NCBI GenBank assembly: GCA_045542735.1 | Contig: JAZQLQ010000015.1 | Coordinates: 159,794 to 223,793, forward strand | DNA: 64,000 nucleotides | Direction of reading: 5' to 3' | Source: UBA2882 sp045542735 | GTDB lineage: Bacteria > Bacillota > Clostridia > Lachnospirales > Lachnospiraceae | Shown here: piece by piece, positions 16,338 through 23,513 of the stretch | Layout: every line of letters starts with the position of its first letter | Numbering within the stretch: the stretch's first letter is position 1 | Notes under the pieces: model-generated | Database searches by the model: none | The model's input: only the letters and a program-made list of their open reading frames with translations | Told to the model about the DNA's origin: nothing | Program-made: the position numbers and the translations under genes

Positions 16338-17235
16338 TTTTCGTGAAGAATACAACAATTACATAGAGTCGGATATGCCGGATTTGTGGTCCCGTATTGA
16401 GCCAAACCTCAAGGAGAAAGTACCGGTATCGCAGGTGGATGAGATTGCGACAACTACAGATATAGTCATCCGACCTGAAAATGTTCAAAATATAGAAGAA
16501 GTAAAAAACAGAAGTAAAAAACAGAAGCAAAACAAAGCAAAAATCTATCGTTTTATTAAAGTAGCAACACCGGTTGCGGCAGGTATCTGCCTGTTGGTTA
16601 TTGGTGTGGGAGTTATGAGCATTAGTCAGAAATCCATGGAAGCGGCACCGGAAGCAGATGCCTCAGCTTCTGAGTATGAATGTACAGAGGAATTTGCAGC
16701 AGAAGAAAGCTATGACTATATGGAGGAAAATGCGGAAGTAGAAGAAAGCTATGAATATGAGGAAGAAGCCGTAGCAGAAGCTCTTATGGAAGAAGAATTT
16801 GTAGAGGATTATGCTTCAGCAGAAGAGGATTCGATTGAATGGGCTGAGGATTCAGTAGTAAATAATAGTATCGTGTTAGAAGATTCACAGGCTACCACGC
16901 AGTCAGATAGTGTAGCTACTGAGAGCACAGGCGAAGAACATCTTCGTGAAGAAGAAAAAGAGATAGCCGGTGCAATATTACTTCGTATCGCCAAAGCATC
17001 CCAAAGCGAGAAAGAAGTTGGATTTGCTTACATTTATGTATTCCGATTGGAAGACGGAAGCAATCTGGAAGTTTATGTGACTGATGAACTATGCGGCGAA
17101 TGGGAAGAAACAGACAGTAAGCTGCAACGGCAGAAAAATTATCTCTTGACGCTTGAAGTAGTCTCGGATAGTATGAAAAAAGAAGGTGATTTTTCGGCAG
17201 AATATGTATTACAAGAAGCAGTAGAATTACCTTAA
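16327..17235 (+). CDS. Probable transmembrane anti-sigma factor
   Basis: 302 residues. The cytosolic N-terminus (1-77) would bind the sigma factor. One transmembrane helix lies at about 79-99 (TPVAAGICLLVIGVGV). The extracellular part is first a long Glu/Tyr/Ala-rich tract (ESYDYMEE, ESYEYEEE and similar), then a compact C-terminal domain ending AEYVLQEAVELP. A perfect AAGGAGG six bases before ATG 16327 decides the start. There is no HxxxCxxC zinc anti-sigma motif, so it is not a ZAS-type protein. The role is inferred from overlap with the sigma gene and membrane topology. The Glu/Tyr-rich tract is echoed in the vWA lipoprotein of the same operon. Confidence 0.7.
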   Translation: MKRDFREEYNNYIESDMPDLWSRIEPNLKEKVPVSQVDEIATTTDIVIRPENVQNIEEVKNRSKKQKQNKAKIYRFIKVATPVAAGICLLVIGVGVMSISQKSMEAAPEADASASEYECTEEFAAEESYDYMEENAEVEESYEYEEEAVAEALMEEEFVEDYASAEEDSIEWAEDSVVNNSIVLEDSQATTQSDSVATESTGEEHLREEEKEIAGAILLRIAKASQSEKEVGFAYIYVFRLEDGSNLEVYVTDELCGEWEETDSKLQRQKNYLLTLEVVSDSMKKEGDFSAEYVLQEAVELP

Positions 17236-17255
17236 AGAAAAAGGAGGACATCCAA

Positions 17256-17474
17256 ATGGATATCAAAGAACAGATTGAGAAAATCGTAGACAAAGTAAAA
17301 AATGATGATTCTTTCCGTGAGGATTTTATGAAGAATCCTGAGAAAGCAATTGAAAAAGTGGCAGGAATTGATATTCCTGACGGTATGGTAGATAAAGTGG
17401 TTGATGGCGTAAAAGCAAAAGTAAAAATGGATTCCATCGGTGACATTGCAGGCTCCATCAAAAAATTATTTTAA
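17256..17474 (+). CDS. Small soluble protein, 72 residues, of unknown function
   Basis: A charged, Lys/Asp-rich protein with AAAAGGAGG upstream of ATG 17256. The segment DDSFREDFMKNPEKAIEKVAGIDIPDGM resembles the helical N-terminal leader of Nif11/NHLP-type peptides, in which a D-x-x-F-R-x-x-L-x-x-x-P pattern precedes a G-I-x-[IL]-P motif. A Gly-rich DGVKAKVKMD and a helical KKLF tail follow. It lacks the double-glycine cleavage site and a core peptide, and no peptide-modifying enzyme is nearby. It may simply use the same fold as a small regulator in this sigma-factor operon. Confidence 0.75.
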   Translation: MDIKEQIEKIVDKVKNDDSFREDFMKNPEKAIEKVAGIDIPDGMVDKVVDGVKAKVKMDSIGDIAGSIKKLF

Positions 17475-17512
17475 TTAATTTAAAAATTTTTTAAAAAATA
17501 CCATAAATATCC

Positions 17513-17597
17513 AAAAGCTCCTCCGTATCTATGACATAAGAGGGAACACAAAACACATTTGTGCGTGACTTATGTATAGAAAGGGAGGAGCTTTTTT
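17513..17597 (+). promoter_or_regulatory. Long hairpin that buries the ribosome binding site of the vWA gene
   Basis: AAAAGCTCCTCC (17513-17524) pairs exactly with GGAGGAGCTTTT (17584-17595). A second stem, TCTAT plus ACATAAG with one bulged G, pairs with CTTATGT and ATAGA (17569-17580). A third, CACAAA/TTTGTG, caps it (17547-17563). That is 30 base pairs in 83 nt. The 3' arm holds the GGAGGAG ribosome binding site of the gene at 17598 and runs into T6. It can act as a terminator for the sigma-operon transcript and as a translational lock. Confidence 0.8.
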
Positions 17598-19337
17598 ATG
17601 AGAAAGAACATGAAAGTAAAAGGATTAACATTGGTATTAACAGCATCGATTTTAGCAAGTTTACTAGCCGGATGCGGAATGAAGGAAGAGGCTGCTACAC
17701 AAGCCCCGGTTGGTGAGGCAACTGCAGAAGAATACGCAGATGAGTATGAAGGTAATTATGAAGCTACGGAAGAATCGGCAGCTGATTACGAATACATAGA
17801 GGAGGAAAGTTATGCCGTAGCGGAGGATTACGCTATGGCAGAAGAATCCCTTATGCAGGACTCTGTGGCAACCAACGGAGCCATGGAGTACAGGGATGTG
17901 ATGCCTGAATATTATGAAGAAGACTATAATAATGAGGAATATGAAAAGGCGGAGGAAAATGGCTTTTGCATGGTAGCAACACAACCCTTATCCACGTTTT
18001 CGGCAGATGTAGATACCGCATCCTATGCAAATATCCGCCGTATGATTGAAGATGGATATTCTTTGTATGATATTCATCCTGATGCTGTCCGTGCAGAAGA
18101 GTTTATCAACTATTTTTCCTATGACTTAAATTTGCCGAAAAGAAATGAAAAATTCGGAATTACTACAGAGGTGGCTCCCTGTCCTTGGAATGATGATCAT
18201 TATTTGATGATGGTGGGTATGCGGACAGAGGCTATTGATTTAGATGAAGCACCGGACAACAATTTGGTATTTTTGTTGGATGTATCAGGCTCCATGTCAG
18301 ATCCTGATAAGTTACCTTTATTACAGGATTCCTTTAAAGAATTGGTAGAGGAACTGGATGAGGATGATACGGTTTCCATCGTGACCTATGCTAATGGTGT
18401 GGACGTGGTGTTAAGAGGCGCAAGCGGAGATGAAAAAGAAGAAATCTGTGATGCCATAGACAGTTTATATGCAAGCGGTTCCACCAACGGAGAAGGCGGT
18501 ATCCAAAAAGCATACAAATTGGCAGAAGCGAACTTTATCGAAGGAGGAAATAACCGCATTATCCTTGCTACCGATGGCGATTTAAATGTTGGTGTTTCTG
18601 AGCCTGATGAATTGGAACGTTTGATTGAAGATAAGAGAGACAGCGGTGTGTATTTATCTGTTCTTGGTTTTGGCACAGGTAATCTCAAAGATAATAACAT
18701 GGAGCGTCTGGCTGATTGCGGTAACGGAAACTATGCTTATATTGACTCTTTATTTGAAGCAAAGAAGGTTATGGTAGAAGAGATGGGAGCAACCTTTGTA
18801 ACGGTAGCCGAGGATGTGAAATTGCAGGTGGAGTTTAATCCGGCAACTGTCAATGCATATCGTTTGATTGGTTACGAAAACCGTATGCTGGAAGCAACCG
18901 ATTTTAATGATGACACCAAGGATGCCGGTGAAATTGGAGCAGGTCATACCGTAGTGGCTTTATATGAGATTATTCCTGCAGGCAGTGAAGACGAAATTGT
19001 TTTAAAATATCAACAGCCCAAAGAAGATGCGGCTCATACTGATGTGAAGATTTCTGATGATTTTGCTACTGTAAGTGTACGTTACAAAGAGCCCGGAAAG
19101 AATCGTTCCCAGCTGGAATCCTATGTGGTAGGTGAAGAGGATTGGAGCAGAAATCCCAGTGATGATTTTATCTTTGCATCCTTAGCCGCTGAGTTTGCCA
19201 TGATTTTATCTGACAGTCCCAATAAAGGTGATGCTACTTTAGAAGGAATCTTGGATGAATATGAGATGCTGGATATTGATGATGAGTACAAAGATGAATT
19301 TTATTATATGGTCAAGATGCTTGCAAAAAGACAGTAA
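17598..19337 (+). CDS. vWA-domain lipoprotein, YfbK-like
   Basis: 579 residues. A signal peptide ends in the lipobox LLAGC (lipidated Cys26). A Glu/Tyr/Ala-rich linker (30-110) resembles that of the anti-sigma factor. The vWF_A-N-type segment FSADVDTASYANIRRM precedes the von Willebrand A domain, whose MIDAS begins DVSGSMS at D228, with further metal residues in STNGEGG and ATDGDLNVG. A C-terminal YfbK/DUF3520-type domain follows. The protein sits outside the membrane, lipid-anchored, and should bind a protein partner in a metal-dependent way. It lies in the sigma-factor operon behind the strong hairpin at 17513-17597, so its expression may be gated there. Confidence 0.9.
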   Translation: MRKNMKVKGLTLVLTASILASLLAGCGMKEEAATQAPVGEATAEEYADEYEGNYEATEESAADYEYIEEESYAVAEDYAMAEESLMQDSVATNGAMEYRDVMPEYYEEDYNNEEYEKAEENGFCMVATQPLSTFSADVDTASYANIRRMIEDGYSLYDIHPDAVRAEEFINYFSYDLNLPKRNEKFGITTEVAPCPWNDDHYLMMVGMRTEAIDLDEAPDNNLVFLLDVSGSMSDPDKLPLLQDSFKELVEELDEDDTVSIVTYANGVDVVLRGASGDEKEEICDAIDSLYASGSTNGEGGIQKAYKLAEANFIEGGNNRIILATDGDLNVGVSEPDELERLIEDKRDSGVYLSVLGFGTGNLKDNNMERLADCGNGNYAYIDSLFEAKKVMVEEMGATFVTVAEDVKLQVEFNPATVNAYRLIGYENRMLEATDFNDDTKDAGEIGAGHTVVALYEIIPAGSEDEIVLKYQQPKEDAAHTDVKISDDFATVSVRYKEPGKNRSQLESYVVGEEDWSRNPSDDFIFASLAAEFAMILSDSPNKGDATLEGILDEYEMLDIDDEYKDEFYYMVKMLAKRQ

Positions 19338-19376
19338 AAGCTAGGGAATGTGTATTTTTTTGCCGATGGCTGATGC

Positions 19377-19405
19377 TTGCAGAAAATGGCGTAGTATGCT
19401 AAGAT
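19377..19405 (+). promoter_or_regulatory. Probable promoter for gatCAB
   Basis: TTGCAG (19377-19382), 17-bp spacer and TAAGAT (19400-19405). Transcription would start near 19412 and include the GC-rich hairpin at 19455-19475 in the leader. Confidence 0.5.
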
Positions 19406-19454
19406 TTTTGAAGGTTGTATGCGCCGGCAAGAGAATAAAGATGGAGAATATATG

Positions 19455-19482
19455 CGGGGGCTATGACAGCCCCCGTTTATTT
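19455..19482 (+). terminator. GC-rich hairpin before gatC
   Basis: CGGGGGCT pairs with AGCCCCCG (19455-19462 and 19468-19475) around a five-base loop, then TTTATTTAT. It is either the terminator of the vWA transcript or an attenuator in the gatC leader, which begins upstream of it if the 19377 promoter is used. Confidence 0.75.
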
Positions 19483-19509
19483 ATGCAATCATAGAAAGGA
19501 TATCTGAAA

Positions 19510-19800
19510 ATGGCAAATGTAATTACAGATGAAACAATTGATTACGTTGGTATCTTAGCCAAGTTGGAATTATCCGACGAAGAGAAAGAGCAGGCAAAAA
19601 AGGATATGGCTTCCATGCTTGATTATATTGATAAGCTGGGTGAACTTGATACTACAGGTGTTGAGCCCATGAGCCACGTATTCCCTGTGAATAATGTATT
19701 CCGCGAGGACGTAGTGACAAACGGAGATGACAGAGATAATATTCTTAAGAATGCTCCCAAAGAAAAAGACGGCATGTTCTCGGTGCCCAGTACATTTTAA
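19510..19800 (+). CDS. gatC: Asp/Glu-tRNA amidotransferase subunit C
   Basis: 96 residues. GatC is the small belt subunit that wraps GatA and GatB in the enzyme that converts Asp-tRNA(Asn) and/or Glu-tRNA(Gln) to the amide forms. Family features are VGILAKLELSDEEKE at the N-terminus, IDKLGELDTTGVEPMSHV and the terminal FSVPSTF, close to the usual VP-x-x-[FI] ending. GAAAGGATAT precedes ATG 19510. gatA follows after 14 bases. Confidence 0.96.
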   Translation: MANVITDETIDYVGILAKLELSDEEKEQAKKDMASMLDYIDKLGELDTTGVEPMSHVFPVNNVFREDVVTNGDDRDNILKNAPKEKDGMFSVPSTF

Positions 19801-19814
19801 GGAGGCCTGCGCAG

Positions 19815-21278
19815 ATGAATATGTTAGAATTGACAGCCGTAGAGCTTGCGGCAAAGATCAAAGCCGGTGAAGTGACCGCAGTGGAAGCTACCGAGGCGGT
19901 GCTTGCACAGATTGATGAAAAAGAAGCGGTATTAAACTGTTATGTGACAGTAGACAAAGAGGGCGCATTGAAGACAGCAACAGAAGTGCAGAAAAAAATT
20001 GAATTAGGAGAATTGACCGGACCTTTGGCAGGCGTTCCTGTTGCAATCAAAGATAATATGTGTACAGAAGGCATGCTTACCACATGTTCTTCCAAGATTT
20101 TGGGTAACTTCGTTCCCACATACAGCGCAGAAGCTGTTTTGAACTTACAAAAGGCGGGAGCAATTATTCTCGGAAAAACCAACATGGATGAATTTGCCAT
20201 GGGTTCCACATCCGAGACATCAGCATTTGGTGCCACCAAAAACCCTTGGAATACGGAACATGTACCCGGTGGTTCTTCCGGCGGTTCTGCGGCAGCAGTT
20301 GCGGCAGATGAATGCTTTTATGCATTGGGTTCTGATACAGGCGGATCTATCCGACAGCCTGCTTCCTACTGTGGTGTGGTGGGCATGAAACCCACTTACG
20401 GAACCGTATCCCGTTATGGTTTGATTGCTTATGGTTCTTCGTTAGATCAGATTGGACCACTTTGCAAGGATGTGACAGATTGTGCCACTATCATGGAAGT
20501 ACTTGCTACACATGATGCTAAAGATTCTACCAGTGTGGAAAGAAAAGATACTGACTTCACATCTGCTTTAGTCGATGATGTAAAAGGCATGAAGATTGGT
20601 ATTCCCAGAGATTATTTTGGGGAAGGTCTCGATACCGAGGTTAAAGAAAAAGTTATGGCAGCAGCCAAAGTGTTGGAAGACAAAGGCGCTTTTATTGAGG
20701 AATTTGACTTACCCTTGGTAGAATATGCCATTCCCGCTTACTATACCATTGCTGCTGCCGAGGCAAGTTCCAACTTGGAGCGTTTTGACGGCGTAAAATA
20801 CGGATTCCGTGCAGAGGATTGTAAGGAGCTGCACCAAATGTATAAACGTAGCCGTTCCCAAGGCTTTGGCCCTGAGGTAAAGAGACGTATTATGCTTGGT
20901 TCTTTTGTGCTGAGCTCCGGTTACTATGATGCTTATTATCTCAAAGCTTTAAAAGTAAAAGCGCTGATAAAAAAAGCATTTGATGATGCTTTTGCAAAAT
21001 ATGATGTGATTTTGGGACCTTGCGCACCTACCACGGCACCAAAGATTGGATCTTCTTTATCTGACCCGATCAGTATGTATTTAAGTGACATTTATACCAT
21101 TTCCGCAAACTTGGCAGGACTTCCCGGTATCAGTGTACCCTGTGGTGTGGACAGCAATGGTCTGCCCGTAGGATTACAGTTAATCGGTGATTGTTTTAAC
21201 GAGAAAAAACTCATCCAAGCTGCTTACTCTTATGAGAAAGCAAGAGGTGTATTTTTACTTGCAAAGGAGGGCAAATAA
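19815..21278 (+). CDS. gatA: Asp/Glu-tRNA amidotransferase subunit A
   Basis: 487 residues, amidase-signature family. It hydrolyses glutamine and channels ammonia to GatB. The catalytic Ser-cisSer-Lys triad is K79 (VAIKDN), S154 (PGGSSGGSAAAV) and S178 (GSDTGGSIRQPA), matching positions known from characterised GatA. Substrate-binding segments KPTYGTVSRYGL and LGPCAPTTAP are intact. AAGGAGG precedes the start, where ATG 19815 is followed by ATG 19821 two codons later. Confidence 0.98.
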   Translation: MNMLELTAVELAAKIKAGEVTAVEATEAVLAQIDEKEAVLNCYVTVDKEGALKTATEVQKKIELGELTGPLAGVPVAIKDNMCTEGMLTTCSSKILGNFVPTYSAEAVLNLQKAGAIILGKTNMDEFAMGSTSETSAFGATKNPWNTEHVPGGSSGGSAAAVAADECFYALGSDTGGSIRQPASYCGVVGMKPTYGTVSRYGLIAYGSSLDQIGPLCKDVTDCATIMEVLATHDAKDSTSVERKDTDFTSALVDDVKGMKIGIPRDYFGEGLDTEVKEKVMAAAKVLEDKGAFIEEFDLPLVEYAIPAYYTIAAAEASSNLERFDGVKYGFRAEDCKELHQMYKRSRSQGFGPEVKRRIMLGSFVLSSGYYDAYYLKALKVKALIKKAFDDAFAKYDVILGPCAPTTAPKIGSSLSDPISMYLSDIYTISANLAGLPGISVPCGVDSNGLPVGLQLIGDCFNEKKLIQAAYSYEKARGVFLLAKEGK

Positions 21279-22709
21279 ATGGCAAAACAGTATGAAACCG
21301 TTATTGGTTTGGAGGTTCACGTAGAGCTTGCTACCAAAACCAAAATTTTCTGTGGATGTACAACGGCCTTCGGTGGTAATCCCAATACTCATACTTGTCC
21401 GGTTTGTACCGGTATGCCCGGTTCCCTTCCGGTATTAAACAAGCAGGTACTTGAGTATGCTATTGCAGTGGGGCTTGCAACCAATTGCGATATTACAAGA
21501 TATTGCAAATTTGACAGAAAGAATTATTTTTATCCCGATAATCCGCAAAACTATCAGATTTCCCAATTGTATCTGCCGATTTGCCGTAACGGTTACGTGG
21601 AGATTGAGACAGAAGAGGGTATAAAGAAAGTGGGTATCCATGAAATTCATATGGAAGAGGATGCCGGTAAATTAATTCACGACGAAGCAGGGAAATGTTC
21701 GCTCATAGACTATAACCGTTCCGGTGTACCGTTGATTGAGATTGTATCTGAACCGGATATGCGTAGTGCAGAGGAGGTAATTGCTTACCTTGAGAAATTG
21801 CGTTTGATTATCCAGTATCTGGGTGCCTCTGATTGTAAGTTGCAGGAAGGCTCCATGCGTGCGGATGTCAACTTATCCGTCCGTGAAGTTGGTGCGGCAG
21901 AGTTTGGTACCCGTACCGAGATGAAAAATCTAAATTCTTTTAAGGCTATTTCCCGTGCCATTGCAGGCGAAAGAGCAAGACAGATTGATTTGATTGAATC
22001 AGGTCATGCAGTTGTACAGGAGACAAGGCGCTGGGATGACACCAAAGAATGTTCCTATGCCATGAGAAGTAAAGAGGATGCACAGGATTACCGCTACTTC
22101 CCGGATCCTGATTTGACACCTATCGTTGTCAATGAAGAATTACTGGATAGTATCAAGGCTCGTCAGCCGGAATTCCGTACGGAAAAAATGGTCCGTTACA
22201 AAGAGGAGTATGACATTCCTGAATATGATATTGAGATTATCACAGGCTCCAAGAGAATGGCTGATTTATTTGAAGAGACGGTTGCCATTTGCAATCAACC
22301 TAAGAAAGTATCCAATTGGCTGATGGTTGAGACCATGCGTCTGTTAAAAGAGCAGAATATGGATGCTGAGGATATCCGTTATTCACCGGCCCATCTGGCG
22401 GCATTGATTGAAATGACAGAGAAAAAAGAAATCAACAGCTCTGTGGCAAAGGAAGTCTTTGAGGTAATGTTTAACGAGGATATTGATCCTGTGGCATATG
22501 TGGAAGAAAAAGGCTTGAAGACCGTAAACGATGAAGGTGCTCTTAGAAAGACCATTGAAGAAATCGTGGCAGCAAATCCCCAGTCCGTAGAGGATTACCA
22601 CAACGGTAAAGAAAAAGCCATCGGCTTCCTGGTTGGACAGACCATGAAAGCCATGAAGGGTAAGGCAGACCCCGCTATGGTAAATCAAATATTAAAGGAG
22701 TTACTGTGA
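21279..22709 (+). CDS. gatB: Asp/Glu-tRNA amidotransferase subunit B
   Basis: 476 residues. GatB phosphorylates the tRNA-bound Asp/Glu side chain and amidates it. GLEVHVELATKTKIFCGC at the start and CPVCTGMPGSLPVLN supply the zinc ligands; DRKNYFYPDNPQNYQISQ is the family signature. The C-terminal YqeY-like domain (from about residue 330) binds tRNA and ends GKADPAMVNQILKELL. The start is directly after the gatA stop with GGAGGGC upstream. Because the genome also has glnS (35292), GatCAB here may mainly make Asn-tRNA(Asn), or both routes may coexist. Confidence 0.98.
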   Translation: MAKQYETVIGLEVHVELATKTKIFCGCTTAFGGNPNTHTCPVCTGMPGSLPVLNKQVLEYAIAVGLATNCDITRYCKFDRKNYFYPDNPQNYQISQLYLPICRNGYVEIETEEGIKKVGIHEIHMEEDAGKLIHDEAGKCSLIDYNRSGVPLIEIVSEPDMRSAEEVIAYLEKLRLIIQYLGASDCKLQEGSMRADVNLSVREVGAAEFGTRTEMKNLNSFKAISRAIAGERARQIDLIESGHAVVQETRRWDDTKECSYAMRSKEDAQDYRYFPDPDLTPIVVNEELLDSIKARQPEFRTEKMVRYKEEYDIPEYDIEIITGSKRMADLFEETVAICNQPKKVSNWLMVETMRLLKEQNMDAEDIRYSPAHLAALIEMTEKKEINSSVAKEVFEVMFNEDIDPVAYVEEKGLKTVNDEGALRKTIEEIVAANPQSVEDYHNGKEKAIGFLVGQTMKAMKGKADPAMVNQILKELL

Positions 22710-22735
22710 AAAGGCGAAATGGCGTTAAAAAGTGA

Positions 22736-22764
22736 TTGAAATGCAGTTTGTGGAATAGTAAAAT
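22736..22764 (+). promoter_or_regulatory. Promoter for the small-peptide mRNA
   Basis: TTGAAA (22736-22741), exactly 17 bp, then TAAAAT (22759-22764). Initiation is expected near 22771, about 15 bases before the 5' arm of the long-range stem. Confidence 0.75.
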
Positions 22765-22820
22765 AAAAGCGTCTGATATAGACAAGAAGCACTGCATAGC
22801 GGCAGGCGGTTGGCTAATAT

Positions 22821-22836
22821 CCCTCGAAAGGGGGTG
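22821..22836 (+). promoter_or_regulatory. Ribosome binding site held in a GAAA-capped hairpin
   Basis: CCCTC (22821-22825), the tetraloop GAAA and GGGGG (22830-22834) form a short stem with one U-G pair. AGGGGGTG (22829-22836) is the ribosome binding site of the peptide ORF, seven bases from its ATG. It would be masked in the folded mRNA. Confidence 0.65.
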
Positions 22837-22842
22837 AAGCAT

Positions 22843-22920
22843 ATGCGGATTACATTACATATCGGGAAATATACCGTTACGATAATTGTAAAAAACAACA
22901 ACCGCCACTCGGCAAAGTGA
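22843..22920 (+). CDS. Putative type I toxin peptide, 25 residues
   Basis: This ORF is too short for ordinary gene finding. It has an AGGGGGTG ribosome binding site seven bases upstream. The peptide begins MRITLHIGKYTVT, continues with a short IIV hydrophobic run and ends KNNNRHSAK, giving an amphipathic N-terminal part and a cationic tail. The mRNA carries a promoter, a masked ribosome binding site and a 25-bp closing stem. An antisense RNA promoter faces it from the other side. These are the hallmarks of type I toxins such as AapA or Hok, although the peptide is not one I recognise. It would act at the membrane if it is a toxin. Toxicity is inferred from architecture only. Confidence 0.7.
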   Translation: MRITLHIGKYTVTIIVKNNNRHSAK

Positions 22921-22928
22921 CGGTCGTT
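22890..22928 (-). terminator. Intrinsic terminator of the antisense RNA
   Basis: On the minus strand, AACGACCGTCACT (from 22928) pairs over all 13 positions with AGTGGCGGTTGTT (to 22897), two of them G-U, and G plus TTTTTT follows (22895-22890). Read on the plus strand, the same bases have two A-C mismatches and no T tract, so it works only for the antisense transcript. Confidence 0.85.
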
Positions 22929-22987
22929 TGAATAAAAATTTAAACTACTAAACGAAAAGCCAACCGCTTGTCGCGGTGCTTCTTTAT
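22890..22987 (-). ncRNA. Candidate antisense antitoxin RNA
   Basis: Expected from the minus-strand promoter at 22994-23021, this RNA would start near 22987 and end at the minus-strand terminator around 22890, about 98 nt. It is complementary to the last 31 bases of the peptide ORF and the whole 3' arm of the mRNA, so it would compete with the long-range stem and block or destabilise the message. Ends are predicted, not observed. Confidence 0.7.
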
Positions 22988-22993
22988 GATTAT

Positions 22994-23021
22994 ATTATAT
23001 CAAGAGGTTATGGAAAGTCAA
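22994..23021 (-). promoter_or_regulatory. Promoter for the antisense RNA
   Basis: Read on the minus strand: TTGACT (plus 23016-23021), 16 bp, then TATAAT (plus 22994-22999). It is closer to consensus than the peptide promoter, in keeping with an antitoxin RNA made in excess. Confidence 0.75.
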
Positions 23022-23060
23022 TGATAAAAGCATACAACTCATTTCTAAGGTTTTATTCTT

Positions 23061-23366
23061 TTACAATTCCGCCTTTCCGGAAACAGAGGGTAAATTGTTC
23101 AAATTATTCCCTTCATTTCCGTCGGGGATAGTCTTTAAATATTCGCTATCTTTCCTATGGGCCACGCCGACGCCTTTAATGTCTCCGGCCTTGGCCATTG
23201 CTACACCGTCTTCCTTAGATACGGTACGTCCGTCGGAAAGCTGATAACCGGTGATGCGTCCGCGGCTCTTTACAAGTCCTACAATGTCCTTGGCATCAGA
23301 TTTAGGTGTGGGAATATCGTCCAAAGTATTTTTAGCCAGTGCGGCTGTAAAATCCTGATCTTTCAT
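23061..23366 (-). CDS. DUF3892-domain small protein
   Basis: 101 residues. The central GRITGYQLSDGRTVSKEDGVAMAKAGDIKGVGVAHRKDSEYLKTIPDG matches the DUF3892 pattern, a small beta-rich unit ending in a hydroxyl/aromatic-L-x-x-x-PDG box. ATG 23366 has AAAGGAG seven bases before it; the longer frame to 23408 lacks a site. The function of the family is unknown. It is transcribed toward the antisense-RNA promoter of the candidate toxin-antitoxin locus, with only about 40 bases between. Confidence 0.82.
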   Translation of the reverse strand: MKDQDFTAALAKNTLDDIPTPKSDAKDIVGLVKSRGRITGYQLSDGRTVSKEDGVAMAKAGDIKGVGVAHRKDSEYLKTIPDGNEGNNLNNLPSVSGKAEL

Positions 23367-23513
23367 GATGTGCTCCTTTCGCATTAACGGTTGTTTTCGA
23401 GTAATCAATCTGTCATAATATTTTAGATAGGAGAGATATTCTTAGTGTGTCAGCAGAAGAAATGATTATGCAGGAAAAAATTGCAAATTTTAATATATAA
23501 AGGGAATAAAGAA

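Larger units (their letters stand above)
22786..22982 (+). repeat. Long-range inverted repeat enclosing the peptide ORF
   Basis: The 5' arm at 22786-22815 (starting GAAGCACTGC, ending GGCGGTTGGCT) pairs with the 3' arm at 22958-22982 (AGCCAACCGC through GGTGCTTC). Ten pairs, a five-base bulge (ATAGC) and fifteen more pairs give 25 in all. The three non-Watson-Crick positions are all G-U on the plus strand and would be A-C mismatches on the minus strand, so the stem is built for the plus-strand RNA. Confidence 0.85.

Noticed and set aside
22897..22928. Hairpin after the 25-residue ORF as a plus-strand terminator
   Set aside because: On the plus strand it has two A-C mismatches and no T tract; on the minus strand all 13 pairs form and T6 follows. 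It belongs to the antisense RNA.
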